Shown here: positions 48,501 through 59,517 of the stretch, piece after piece
Layout: every line of letters begins with the position of its first letter
Numbering within the stretch: the first letter of the stretch is position 1
NCBI GenBank assembly: GCA_035048495.1
Contig: CM068543.1
Span: 24,231,751 to 24,295,750 of the forward strand
Length of the DNA stretch: 64,000 bases
Direction of reading: 5' to 3'
DNA from: Euptelea pleiosperma
Lineage: Eukaryota; Streptophyta; Magnoliopsida; Ranunculales; Eupteleaceae
Position numbers and translations under genes: made by a program
Notes under the pieces: generated by a model
The model's database searches: none
The model's input: only the letters and a program-made list of their open reading frames with translations
What the model was told of the DNA's origin: nothing

Positions 48501-50142
48501 TCTCATTCAAATCTTACACTAGTGACTAGTCATGTCCGCCTGTCCAGATATACTTAAAGAAACCAATATGTACTGCAGGTTGAAGATCTTGCACGCTTGT
48601 CATTTCAGACAACTCCAGTATATATTGATGTGGATGATGGGAGGTCAAAGGTAATAAATAGTTGGGAGGGTTCTCAGCTTGTTCTTCCATCTTCACTGTT
48701 ACAAGAAGCTGACAAGATGATGGGAAATGCAGGTTACTGTAGAAGGGTTGCAGCAAGGCTACTGTGTTGTGCCAAGTGCCGATAGATTTATTCTTCTTTA
48801 TTCATTCTTGAAGAGGAATCTGTCAAAGAAAGTGATGGTTTTCTTCTCTTCGTGTAACTCGGTCAAATATCACTCTGAGCTTCTCCAATACATTAAGGTC
48901 GATTGCTTTGATATCCATGGAAAACAAAAACAGCAGAAACGGACCTCCACCTTTTTTGACTTCATCAAGGCGGAGAAAGGCATCTTATTATGTACTGATG
49001 TTGCTGCTCGTGGGCTTGATATCCCTGCTGTGGTATGAATCTTTCTTCAACATCTTGGCTTTGTCCAGGACTAAGTGTCTCTTGTACGAGTCAAGGATTT
49101 CCCACCGTCAGCAAACAAAAAGAAGGATTTCTCACTGTTGACTGTTTCCTTCTCTTTTTCTTCTTTTCCCTCTTGTAGGACTGGATTGTGCAGTATGATC
49201 CTCCAGATGAGCCCAAGGTGCCTACTAGTCATTCTCCACCAACATTTATCTTTTGTTTGTTGTGTGGCGATTCTTGTGTATGTATCTTATCTTTAAGTGA
49301 TTTGTGGTGGTTGCGGGTTACTCTTTCAGGAGTACATTCATCGTGTTGGCCGAACAGCTCGTGGCGAAGGTGGCAAAGGACATGCACTGCTCTTCCTGAT
49401 ACCGGAGGAGTTGCAATTTCTCCGTTATCTTAAGGTCTTATATTCTTGTTTTGAAGATTACCACCTTCCTGTTTGCTGCTGAAGGATGATGTTTTTGGCC
49501 AAAAATCTTATTGCTACATCCTGTACTCTATTTTATTACAGGCAGCCAAAGTGCCCGTTAAAGAATACGAGTTCGATCAAAGGAAGCTGGCGCACGTGCA
49601 GCCCCACCTGGTATTCTTCTGCTTCTAGGGTCTGGTCTCAGCAATTGCTAACACTATATTTGTAAAATTTTGCTCCATGAGAACTGCAAAGACTTAAATT
49701 GCCTGAGGGGATTAATGCAGGAGAAACTGGTAGCAAACAACTATTACCTGAATAATTCAGCTAAGGAAGCTTATAGGTCCTATATATTAGCATACAATTC
49801 ACATTCAATGAAGGACATCTTCAACGTTCATCGCTTAAATCTTCAGGTACTTACCTGCCTACAAACTTGGTTGAAGGCATTTATCTCCATCTACTTTTGC
49901 TTCTTATTGTAGCTTATAAGTTCATTATATAACAAGCCTTGTGGGATCATGGTGGACAGGCGGTTGCTGCTTCATTCTGCTTTTCTAGTCCTCCAAAGAT
50001 AAATCTGACCTTAGACAGCAGCGCAGCTAAATTTAGGAAGAAAGCGCGCAAAGTTGAAGGAAGCCGTCATGGGATCAGTGAAAGCAACCCCTATGGGAAA
50101 CAGAGAGGTGGAGATGATAATCGACAATTCGTAAGGTATTAG
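42583..50142 (+). CDS. DEAD-box ATP-dependent RNA helicase, HAS1/DDX18 type, tandem copy 2
   Basis: Same family as the copy at 25.8-36.1 kb. Exons: 42583-42945, 44683-44868, 46481-46666, 47656-47739, 48450-48491, 48579-48650, 48733-49032, 49179-49217, 49330-49434, 49542-49610, 49721-49846, 49960-50142; GT-AG throughout, 584 aa. Motif positions: Q motif region 115-123, ARTGSGKT about 140-147, PTRELA 176-181, TPGR 225-228, DEAD 250-253, SAT 281-283, [10 protein letters not shown] 398-407, HRVGRTAR 428-435. The start ATGGCTGCAACAGAAGG is in frame here, unlike copy 1. Compared with copy 1 the N-terminus has a three-codon deletion (SHR) and a few substitutions; the core is nearly identical. The 5' flank is transposon-derived, so regulation must differ from copy 1 if it is expressed. 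Confidence 0.92.
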
Positions 50143-50682
50143 CAGAATAGGCATCATTAAACAATGCATGGTTCTGCCCTAATCTGGGGTTAAGGTTTTG
50201 TAGATTCGGCGGCGCTGTACCATCTTCTGAGTTGGTCTTTCATAAATTTTGCCTTCATTTATTTGTTTATTTATTATAATCAAGGTTGTTAGTGAATGAT
50301 GTAAGAGCCTTTCCGAAGCTGGTTTAAGATATTTGCCATCGGACTTGCACCAAGTTCTATATTCTCTCTCCAAAAAGCATTATATGATTGGCCTATGTCC
50401 CACGATTCTTAGTGGACCCTAATCCCATGTCATTAACTGGCCAATTAACTCTCAAATCTGTAGGCAGCTCTTGCAGGGACCCTAGGCCCAAGTACATCCT
50501 ACTATCCTAGGATGGTGTACTATTGAGTTCATATATTCTTCCTTTAACCTTTAAATGGAACTGTTCTCGGGACTTGCCTTTTTTGACAGGCTTCGGGGAC
50601 AGCCTTGTCTGGCGTGGATTCTCGGAAGCCAATGGTGGTTTGCTTTCGCAAAAGGTGAATGCCAACGTAATGTTATACCTAC

Positions 50683-51895
50683 TGTTTTTTTTTTAATCCA
50701 AATCAATATATTAAAGGAGATCGAGAAGATCTAAAAAAGAAACAAGAAAGGATCGACAATCAACCTAACAACAACGAAACAAGAAACTATAATACGCCCG
50801 CACAATAATCACTCAAAGATAGCCTCCATTCTAAAATCTAAGCCCAAAAAAGGTGCCCAACTCCCGGAAAATACTACCACTTGTATAGGAGAGCCTAATG
50901 CTCAAGATCACTTCTTGAAAGGAGAAATCCTTGTTATTAAATACTCCTATTCCTTTCCAGCGATATACCCCAATTAATAGCCAAAGGTATCATCTTTCAC
51001 AGGATAGACCCTCTAGGTGACACCGCTGTCCTGGGCCAACCTCTCAAAAAAAAAAAAGTGCTCCAATGGATTCTGGAAAGACCCAAGCCAAACCCTTAAG
51101 TGCTAGGAAGTATACCCAGATCTGTTTGGCGCGAAATCAGTGTAAGAGTAAATGACTAGTGCTATCTCCATTGGCCTTATACAACTTAAAAATTCACCAA
51201 AATCCAATTTCTTGTTATCAAATTATCAGTAGTGAGGATCTTATTTAATGTAGCGACCCAAGCAAAAAAGCGCACTTTCAATGGGACTTTGACTTTCCAA
51301 ATGTTAGGACACAAAAAAACTTGCATGGATGGAGAACTGGTTATGGACTCATAAAAGGAACTAACTGTGAATAGTCTTGATTTCGAGTGCTCCCAAGAAA
51401 TGTGTTTCAAGCATTCCATCAAAAGTCCATATTGTTCTTCCTCCCACACAAAGAGTTGTCTCCAAAGGAGCTCCACAGGAAAACCATACCAAAAGGACTT
51501 GATGAACTTACCTTTTCGAAGAGAGAGAGAATACAACCGGGGAAACAAATCTTTAAGACATAGACGGCCTACCCACCAGTCCTACCAAAATCTAATCCAG
51601 CATCCATCTCCCAAAACAAGCCTCAAAGCCTGACATAAAACTATCTCTAACCTTAAAAATACCCTTCCAAACTCCATATCCAAAAGACAATCTAGGGACC
51701 CTAGAAACCCAACCCCCCAGTTCCTCTCTATACTTACCCACAATGACCCTACGCCATAATCTATCAACTTCTCTGGCAAACCTCCATAATCATTTCCCAA
51801 GTAGCGCTTCATGGACTTGTCTAATTTTTCTGATCCCTAGGCCTCCTTCCTTTTTGGGTTTACAAACTTGGTCCCATTTTACCAAATAATAACGG
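50683..51895 (-). mobile_element. 5'-truncated LINE inserted in the copy 2 flank
   Basis: A T-run at 50683-50692 is the poly(A) tail of a minus-strand element. Reading leftwards from 51895 the translation gives WDQVCKPKKEGGLGI (about 51880-51832), the usual end of plant LINE RT, then pieces around EFGRVFLRLEIV, and finally IWKVKVPLKVRFFAWVATLN (about 51310-51250), the zinc-binding C-terminal domain of LINE reverse transcriptases. Stops interrupt it. Copy 1 lacks this insert between its CACAG and GTTGGATTC. Confidence 0.85.
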
Positions 51896-52750
51896 AATGA
51901 GTATTCCTTGAAGTCAATGCCTGACAAGGCCTGTCCCAGGAGCCTGTCAAAAAAGGCTGGTTGGGAGCCTCATCCCCCACCCAAACCAAACCAAACCAAA
52001 CCAAGCCAAATGAAGAAAAAGAGAGAAAATACAATCCTTTTAATTGGACTAGTCAGAAACGTGCACCTTAAGTGCACCAACAGTATGGATGTTTGGCCCA
52101 TCTCTAGGTGAACCTACGTACAAAATTCATCCCGATTAGTAATTTTTATCCGTTGGATTGAGTCTTTCCCATGGTTTGTTTTTAACTATGATTTCCAATA
52201 TTATTTGGGGTACTCAGATCCAAAGGTTAGAAATCACTAATCAGGCTGATTTTGGTTATGTACGTCTACCTATGGATGGGCTAACATCCATGCAGTCAGT
52301 GGCCTCTAATAGTTACGTGGTTTTGTCATCAAAGTAAAAATAAAAAGAATGAAGAAGCAAAACAAGGGTATTTTTAGAATAATAGAAATTAGGTAAGTAA
52401 CGAAAGCAGCTTTCCTCCGTTAATAAGTAGAATAGATATACCATTTACTCCTAATCTCTTTCCACGTTGTCTGACATAAAATGTAGAAAACCCTATTTCC
52501 TTGAAGCATCTGCCTTTTTTTTGGCTTATTTTGTATCTTTAATGGACTTTCAAAGAATCATCGTTAGCAAATCTCCATTTAAAACTCGATTTTTTGAAAA
52601 AAAAATCATTTAAAGGAAAAAAAAGTTTCGAATCACAAGTGTTTTCAAAACATCGTGAAAATAACATGAAATATTCAATAATCCTAAACAATCAAGTAAT
52701 TTTGAATTTTTCAAAAAAATCTCATGATTAAAATCATTTTTGTTTAAAAA

Positions 52751-52840
52751 CTAGTGGGTTGCCTGTGCCCACGGCACTCCCAACAAAGTATTTGCCAAAA
52801 TCCGGTGTGAGTGGCTGAGATCCACCGTCAAGGAGACCTT
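52751..52840 (-). mobile_element. Helitron 3' terminus, minus orientation
   Basis: Read on the minus strand the terminus ends with the hairpin GTGCCGTGGGCAC, a short spacer AGGCAACCCA and CTAG, followed by T. This is the hallmark 3' end of a Helitron (hairpin, then CTRR, inserted before T). The last ~85 bp match the plus-strand terminus at 58.55-58.64 kb. The body would extend to higher coordinates; the 5' TC end was not located. Confidence 0.7.
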
Positions 52841-52869
52841 GATAAATGAGAAATATATTTGAAAATTAT

Positions 52870-53975
52870 TAGTGTTGCTTATATTACTTAGATTTAAGAA
52901 AAATATCAGATAGTTTCGATTCTATTATACTTGTATTACCACCCAATCTATAAACAAGGACATATATACATATGTACTCATTTTTTTGAACGCGTAATTT
53001 TGGATTAAAAAAGTATTAAACCCAAAGTCCTCACTTATCAAACTTTGAATCCGTTTTTTTGGAATCCAAATTGTTTTAAACTCGTATTTTTCAATGGACG
53101 AATCTTTGCCGCTTCACAATTTGGTAACTATGGCTGGAATGATCGTGACAATCTTGAAAGTTCTTTTTTCATTATTAATTAGAAAGGAAAAGTGGGCCAT
53201 TTTTGTTACTCCCCCTTGCCCTCTGGGCTCAATGACCGCATGGATTGAGCCTCGACCCCCAAAATCACCCTGATTGGTAATCTATAGCCTTAGATTTTAG
53301 CCCTTTTTTAAGGTGTGATTCTAGCCATTGAATTTCACAGATTTTTTTTTACAAAATTTTGGTAATCTCGACCCCAAAAATAATGAGTGTTTTTTTCACA
53401 AAGTTTTGTAGAAAATAACGGGGTAGGTTCGAATCCGTTATAACGGCCATTTTTTATTTAAACCATGGCTTTATTACCTTGATTTAAGGGAAATATTAGA
53501 TAGTTTCAATCCTATTATACTTATATTACCACCCAATTTATAAACACTGGACATTATGCACATGGACTAAAAAAAAATATTAAATCTGAAGTCCTCACTT
53601 ATCGGTCTTTTAACGTTCTCGTCTTTTTGACCGCTTTTTTTTTTATTATTTTTTTTGAACCCAAATCGTTTTGAACTCACATTTTTCAATGGGCTAATTT
53701 TTTCTGCTTCATGATTTGCTAACTATGGCTGGAATGATCCCGAAAATCTTGAAATTATTTTTTGATTATTAGTCATTTTTGTTACTCCCGCTGCCCTCTG
53801 GGCCCACTGAACGAATGGATGTTTAGCCCACCAATTGGTGGAGACACCCCAAAAAAACACCCTGATTGGTAATCTCTAGCCATTAGATTTTAACACTTTT
53901 AAGGCGTAATTCTAGCCGTCAGATTCAACCAATTTTCGGTACTAAATCGAACGGCTAGATAGCATCAAACAAGCA
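52870..53975. repeat. Tandem duplication of a ~600-bp unit
   Basis: 52.88-53.39 kb and 53.47-53.95 kb align: both carry TAGATAGTTTC, TACCACCCAATNTATAAAC, GTCCTCACTTATC, TAACTATGGCTGGAATGATC and a TTGTTACTC MITE with CACCCTGATTGGTAATCT. Between them at about 53345-53467 is a 3' fragment of a CAAGGTTTAAA hAT-like MITE. Confidence 0.75.
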
Positions 53976-54541
53976 TAGGTAAGTAACAAAATCGCTCTAC
54001 CTGACGCCAATCTTGTTACATCACGACCCTATTAGAAATTTGTTGATATCTTATCCAGAAAAGCACATTTTTAGATCAGATGGCTATGATCATCTGATTG
54101 GGTTGATCTTTTAATTTAAGAGCATGCATCGCCTGGTGTTTAACTCATCTATCCAGATATATGACTGTTCTATTGGTGGGTTCCCTCTCAAAATCTCAAT
54201 TTGTAACTGCCAGATATTTGTACTCTTTTGCTGACTGGTGGATATTTCTTCAAGACTTCCAAGTTTTTGCCCCAGATCAGATGGTTAAGATTTAAGAATC
54301 TGGAGGCAATTTTGATTTTGAGCCTTGTTCTATCAAAGAGGTGGCCCACTGGTAAGGCTCATAGAGGACAATGGACCAGAGATCCGATACAATACTCATG
54401 ATCATAGACATAAAAATCATACTACCAACTCAACCAAATTTCAGATTAAAATCTAGCAAATCAAAACATGAAAAGTTCCTAAATCTCAAGACTGAAAACT
54501 AAGAAAAAAATAATTAAGAACCTAACTTACTAACATTGCAC
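53976..54541. other. Downstream region of the ENODL gene
   Basis: Plain intergenic sequence; the right part probably includes the 3' UTR of the minus-strand ENODL gene. No further gene or repeat recognised. Confidence 0.4.
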
Positions 54542-55175
54542 CTAATAAGACTGAATGAAGAGGAACCCAACTAGCAAAAAAACAAACTGGTCTATAATTA
54601 GAGAAGAAATCCCCGCCATTGGAACTGCACCACTTTGATTTGGATCAGATGAAGCAGCAGGTGAGCTAGCAGTTTCATTCTGATTGCTAGAGGGAGGAGG
54701 TGTGTGTTCATGTTCCAACACTTTAATGATCATCTTCTGTCCTTTCTCGCAATGTCCAGCAATTCCACTAATGAAATAAAACAACCCCGAATGCTCGAAC
54801 TTGAAAACCGTATCGCCATTGTTGGAGAAGAAGATGGGATGAACGGAACGACATTTATCGTATTCTGAATCAGTCACCACCAAGACTGAATCCTTCTTGT
54901 AATTGAAACCTGAACCAAACAGAAGAGGATTATAAAGTGAAGAAATCTTAAATTTGCACTTGGGAAAACCATAAATATATATATATATACTTACGGATCG
55001 TGTCGTCGACCTGGAACCTGTTTTTCGAAGCCCACTGGTTGTAAACCTGTTCGTTCTTTGATGAAGGAACAACCCAGCTTTTGTCATTGCCGACTTCGAA
55101 CTCGACGGATTGGACTGAGAAGAATTGGAAGGAAGAGAAGAGTGTAAAGAGGAGGAAAATTTTGCAGGAGGCCAT
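54542..55175 (-). CDS. ENODL: Early nodulin-like protein (non-copper phytocyanin), two exons
   Basis: Exons in coding order: 54995-55175 and 54542-54909, joined at a phase-1 GT-AG intron (R61 is split), 182 aa. Residues 1-23 (MASCKIFLLFTLF..) are a signal peptide. The plastocyanin-like domain follows, about 24-125, opening VEFEVGNDKSWVVPSS and containing YNQWASKNRFQVDDTIRF, YDKC and GHCEKGQKMIIKV; the two cysteines would form the phytocyanin disulphide. The His expected before SVLVV is Asp, and the ligand Cys before GIAGHC is Ser, so the type I copper site is missing, as in ENODL proteins. A Pro/Ser/Asn-rich linker (about 133-158) and a hydrophobic C-terminus (LIIDQFVFLLVGFLFI) suggest a GPI anchor and an arabinogalactan-like stalk. 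Such proteins sit at the plasma membrane or cell wall. The exact ENODL number cannot be assigned. Confidence 0.93.
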
Positions 55176-55246
55176 GGTTAGCTTTCAGTGAGTTCTGATT
55201 TGAGAGAACTTTGATTACTTAGTTGGACTGAAGGGGGGGTGGTGGT

Positions 55247-55253
55247 GTTTATA
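55247..55253 (-). promoter_or_regulatory. Probable TATA box of the ENODL gene
   Basis: TATAAAC on the minus strand, 72 bp upstream of the ATG, suitable for a leader of about 40 nt. Confidence 0.5.
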
Positions 55254-55542
55254 CTTGGAAGAGAGTTTGTTACCTGAAGAGAAGGAGAGAGTGATCCGGA
55301 GAGGAGAGTCGGGATCGTTGGCGAAGTAACCGTTGGCTGAGGTCTATCCTTGACTCGGTCGACTAACTGATTTTCAAAAAACAAATCTGATTATCGTTTT
55401 CTCAATTATGTATGGGTGTTTGGTTACTGCTATTAGCCTATTCTTGAATGCACTTTTACGCAGACAAGATAGCTTATTGATTGGCTTGCACGTTTTATTC
55501 GTGAGAGAACCACTTTACTAGGCAAAAATTTTAGACGCAGAT

Positions 55543-56195
55543 GGTTCTCCTGGCTCCACATATCTCATTTTTTGGGCCCACTAACCGCGTAATGTACATA
55601 CCAAAAATCGAGTAAGACTTGTCTGACCACCCACAATATAAGCCACATGGCAATTTATTAGAGGACATTGACAGTATAGATGTTTGGCCAATCCCTAGGT
55701 GGACCTACAAACCCAAAATCAAACTGATCAGTGATTTCTAAGCGTTTGTTGAAGTCATTTTCGTTGGTTGATTTTAACCGTAGGAATTTGAGCATTATCT
55801 ACCATTATTTCCGTAAAAAGATCAAAAGGTTTGAAATCACTATTCAGGCTGATTTTTGGTTTGTAGGTCCACTTACAGATTGGTCAAACATCTATACAGT
55901 CAAGTGTCCTCTAATAAATTGCCACGTGGCTTATATTGTGGGTGGTCAGGCAAGTCTTACTCCCAAAAATCCGTCTAATTGATTTTCCCTGGCCATAGAT
56001 TATAGCACTTTTTAAGAATAATTCTATCCGTTGGATTCAAGCATGTTTTTCATATTTTTTGAGTACTTAATCCAGTGGCTAGAAATTATCAAGGAAGTTG
56101 ACTTTTGGTACGTATATCCACCAAGGGGTGATGTAGGATAAACATCCATGCGGTTAGTCGGCCCAAAAAATGAGTTATGTGGGGCCAAGAGAACC
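55543..56195. mobile_element. MITE interrupted by a GAGTAAAAC MITE
   Basis: Left arm GGTTCTCCTGGCTCCACATA and right arm TATGTGGGGCCAAGAGAACC are inverted, with TCATTTTTTGGGCCCACTAA and its inverse inside. The arms continue across the nested element at 55610-55962; the host alone would be about 290 bp. Confidence 0.7.
55610..55962. mobile_element. Mutator-like MITE, GAGTAAAAC family, with a 9-bp duplication
   Basis: Ends GAGTAAGACTTGTCTGACC and GGTCAGGCAAGTCTTACTC. The inverted arms continue through CACCCACAATATAAGCCAC. The 9-mer CCAAAAATC flanks it exactly (55601-55609, 55963-55971). It is nested in another MITE. Confidence 0.87.
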
Positions 56196-56334
56196 CTCTG
56201 CATCGGCTGCATCCAAAGTCCTCTGTAACTACCCCCAAAGGCGCGTCAAGCGAATGGGAAAGAGTTCCCTAAAATTATATTTTTTTGGAGAAATTCTATT
56301 CAGGAATAGATGCATGGGGTGTTTGGTAATGAAG

Positions 56335-56564
56335 TAGGGTTGTCAATGGATCGGATCAACCCGAAAATCCAATATATTCCGATCCGATAATTTCGGATCC
56401 AGAAGCACCTATATTCTTATGGTATCGGGTCCAGAACTCTATTATATTTATCGAATCGGTTCCAGTTCACGATTATGTGATCCAGCCAGATCGACATATA
56501 TTCTTATCGGATTGGATCCGGATCAGCACTGATCCGACTCAAACCCGATCCATTGTCAACCCTA
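56335..56564. mobile_element. hAT-like MITE, TAGGGNTGNCAATGGAT family, copy 1
   Basis: Ends TAGGGTTGTCAATGGATCGG and GATCCATTGTCAACCCTA, flanked exactly by TAATGAAG (56327-56334, 56565-56572). The 230-bp interior repeats GATCCG-type motifs in both orientations. Confidence 0.88.
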
Positions 56565-56764
56565 TAATGAAGTTTATGCATGTTGCCTACAATGGATTTG
56601 ATTCAAGAAAGCTTTCAGTTTATCTCCACTCTACAAATCAAGTTGTAACCAAACACCACAATAGAATGCGATTGATATGATACGACGTTGATATACACAT
56701 TTTTTTTTACGTACAACCAATCAAATGTAATTATCAATTGCATTAGCAATTGAGTCAAGTATGG

Positions 56765-56850
56765 ATTTTTTTTTTTTTTTTTTTTAAATTATTTTAGCGA
56801 CCTCATGGTTGTGGTGCAGAATGTCAACCAATTGAGCTACGACGTCAACG
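56765..56850 (-). repeat. tRNA-related SINE-like sequence with poly(A)
   Basis: On the minus strand TAGCTCAATTGG (56839-56828) is a perfect A-box match. It is followed by ACATTCTGCACCACAACC and then an A-rich tail corresponding to the long T-run at 56766-56785. I see no B box, so this may be a truncated SINE. Confidence 0.4.
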
Positions 56851-57493
56851 AACGTCATAGTTCGAGTTGGGGGGAGCATATTGGTAAAGATCCTCACATG
56901 GGGGTTCTCGTGATCGAGTCCCAGTGGTTACTACCTTGTAACGGGTTCCGATCCTACTCGAACTGGTCTTACTTATCAAAATTACAACTAATAATAATAA
57001 TAATAATAATTAAAAGCAGGATTTCGGGAAAATTCGGGCTTTCGAAAATTGGATTTTTGGTTTTGCTATCCAGAATTCAAAAAAAAAGAAAAAAAAAAAG
57101 AAACTTGCAAAGAGCAAGGTACAAAATCATACCCATCTGTGTTAGCTGAACTACCAGTCGAAGGGGTTCTTATCTGGGATCTGCATCAGTATTTTGACTT
57201 GATCTTATGATCATAACCATCCAATTTAAAAATATGGAAAAAAAAGGCTAAAAAAATATCTATAAAAATGGGTATATGGTTACTAATCATCGAATCGACA
57301 ATAATCGGGGAAGGCCATCATGCAAACATTGAATGGATGAAAAGCTCGAAAGCGTGCCAATTATTAGAAGTTCTGAACCATGTGATCATTCCCAGTTTTT
57401 GATTTGTCAATAACATTATGGACATCGAATCACGATGAACGCCATTGATCAGACAGTTAGGGTCAGTTAATCACGGCAATCTTAGCACTAGGG

Positions 57494-58060
57494 CTGTCAA
57501 CGGATAGTCGAATATTCAAATTCGATTCGAACCCGTATTCAAAAAATCAAATATTATTCTAAAATTTCGGATATCAGATTCAGATTTGAATATTTTTTTT
57601 AATATTCGAGTAATTTTCGGATACGGATTCGGAAATTGATGTATTTGATTGGATAATATTCGATCCGATATATTATTTAATAATTATATTTATTATATTA
57701 AATAATATTTATTATATAAATACGATAATTATAATATTTCACATATATATTTATTATTAGGGATCTGATTGATGAACCGTGACCATTTGATCAGAGCGTG
57801 ATTGATGACTAGGGATTGGCGGAATTCAGTTGGCACTGGAAGATCGGTTCGTATCCAGATTTATCGTGATGACTAATGTTGACTTTGTAGCTTGATTGGA
57901 TGATGTATATCATCGCACCCTTGAGTGTGTATAAGACTTACATAATAGTTCATCCCTATATTATATGGTATATATATAGTATATATTTAACTTATTTAAA
58001 CTAAAATCCAGCTAATAAAATCCGTACAATTATTTAATTTAATTTAATTTAATTTTTTTT
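57494..58060. other. AT-rich stretch with a lone hAT-like left end
   Basis: TAGGGCTGTCAACGG begins at 57494 and is followed by repeated TTCGGATA/ATTCGAAT motifs, as in other TAGGG elements here, but I find no right end. The rest is very AT-rich with a TTTAATTTAATTTAATT run near 58.04 kb. Confidence 0.5.
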
Positions 58061-58279
58061 TTAAATGTTGGGGGTAGTTAGGTATGGAATTAAGCTACGT
58101 TAGCCATGGTCAAGGTGACATGCGTGCCTTGTGTGAGTTGAAGATGGAGATTTGTTGCTTGAAACCAGTGCAAACACCTTGGTGCGAGGGGTGCTTCATC
58201 CAACCACGTTACCTCATCCAATGTGGTGCAAGTGTAAATAGCTGTAGACATGATCCAACTAGCTAGGAGAAATCATAGC

Positions 58280-58637
58280 CAATGTTTAAAAGAGGCCGTT
58301 ATATCAGTACAACGGACTGGCGGTGTTACCGTTAAAACAAATTGACAGCGGCAAAAATGAAAAAAAAAAATGAAAAAATGGGAATAACAGGAAAAATAGT
58401 GTTAGAAATTCAAAATTTCAAATTTTCAAAAACGAAAAAGTAGACAAAAAATGGAAAATAATGGTTATTTTTTTCACAAATTTGTTCAATTAAAAACAGC
58501 TGTTATTTCTTAAGCGGTCAAAGTGGTTCTTAACGTAAATGGCGTTATCCCCCAATTGGACGGTGGATCTCAGTCACTCACACCCAATTTTGACAAATGC
58601 TTTGTTGGGGAGTGCCGTGGGCACGGACCACCACTAG
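58280..58637 (+). mobile_element. hAT-like fragment joined to a Helitron 3' terminus
   Basis: 58280 begins CAATGTTTAAAAGAGGCCG, a decayed left end of the CAAGGTTTAAA family, and runs to about 58550 without its right end. From about 58555 the sequence is a Helitron 3' end: CCGTG GG CACGG hairpin at 58615-58626, spacer ACCACCA, CTAG at 58634-58637, then T. Confidence 0.65.
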
Positions 58638-58639
58638 TA

Positions 58640-59517
58640 CATTACAAAACAATACCGTTCTGAAAGGTAAGTTGCACCTACCAAACACAAAACACTATTA
58701 AAAAGATTAGAATGTGTGTGCTTACATTCATAAAAATAAATAATATATTTGTTTATCGATTGTGTACCCGATGCTCAAGTATATCTATATTCCGAATACT
58801 GTTAGGTGGCACGATACCGATTTTCTTCCTCTTCTTCATGTCGGCCACGACCCGACTAATATATGAGTTGGGTTATGTTGACACGCCTAATTATATGACA
58901 CCAATTGACAAGTCTTTGTGTAGCTCTCATGGAATTGAAACAAGGTTTTTTTTTTTTTTTTTGAGATTATTCCAATAATTAATGAGAAAATTATTAGCCA
59001 ACCCTATCTCTCAAAAAAAAATTAAAAATTAAAAAAAAAAACCATTTTAATAACAGATCAGTGGTAGAGATCAACAAGATAGTTGTGCAAAATAACCTAG
59101 ATTTCCCACTAGTGAGAAGACGACTCTCCTTCCACCAAAAAGGCAGGTTGGATGACTTTGAACAAGTTTTTTAAATAAAATATTTGACTGAAGCAATCAA
59201 AAGTCATAAAAAAGAAAGAAATGCTTGTAGATTTATTGAGGTTGGTGGATATATAGTTGACTAAAGCACATAACGAAATCTTACTGTAATAATCTCAATC
59301 TCCATCATCATCTCCACAAAAACAAAGCTTAAAACAGTAAGTATGCTTCCATCAATGGATATTGATTACATATTTGTAGTATTTGAACAAATAAAATTGT
59401 CTGTACAACACAATTTAAGAATCACAAAGCCAAAAACTCTCCTTCTGATCCGAACTCATTAGCTTTAGCATCGGATCGAAGCGATATAAAAAAAACAAAA
59501 AAAAAGTTGTACATATA
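58640..59517. other. Downstream region of the IDA-like gene
   Basis: AT-rich with several A- or T-runs. The right part may be the 3' UTR of the minus-strand IDA-like gene. No other gene recognised. Confidence 0.4.

Larger units (their letters stand above)
42544..52340. repeat. Segmental tandem duplication, right copy
   Basis: Counterpart of 25707-38672. Exon 3 (186 bp) looks identical between copies and introns align over most of their length. The leader is cut off within about 40 bp of the ATG. The LINE at 50683-51895 interrupts only this copy. Confidence 0.9.

Noticed and set aside
56795..56960. Possible tRNA gene
   Set aside because: Only an A box on the minus strand is convincing and no acceptor stem or paired B box is present; kept only as a SINE-like relic.
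58084..58266. 60-codon plus-strand frame with several cysteines
   Set aside because: No signal peptide, known motif or splice context; it ends in a region of transposon ends. Could be a gene fragment but is not supportable.
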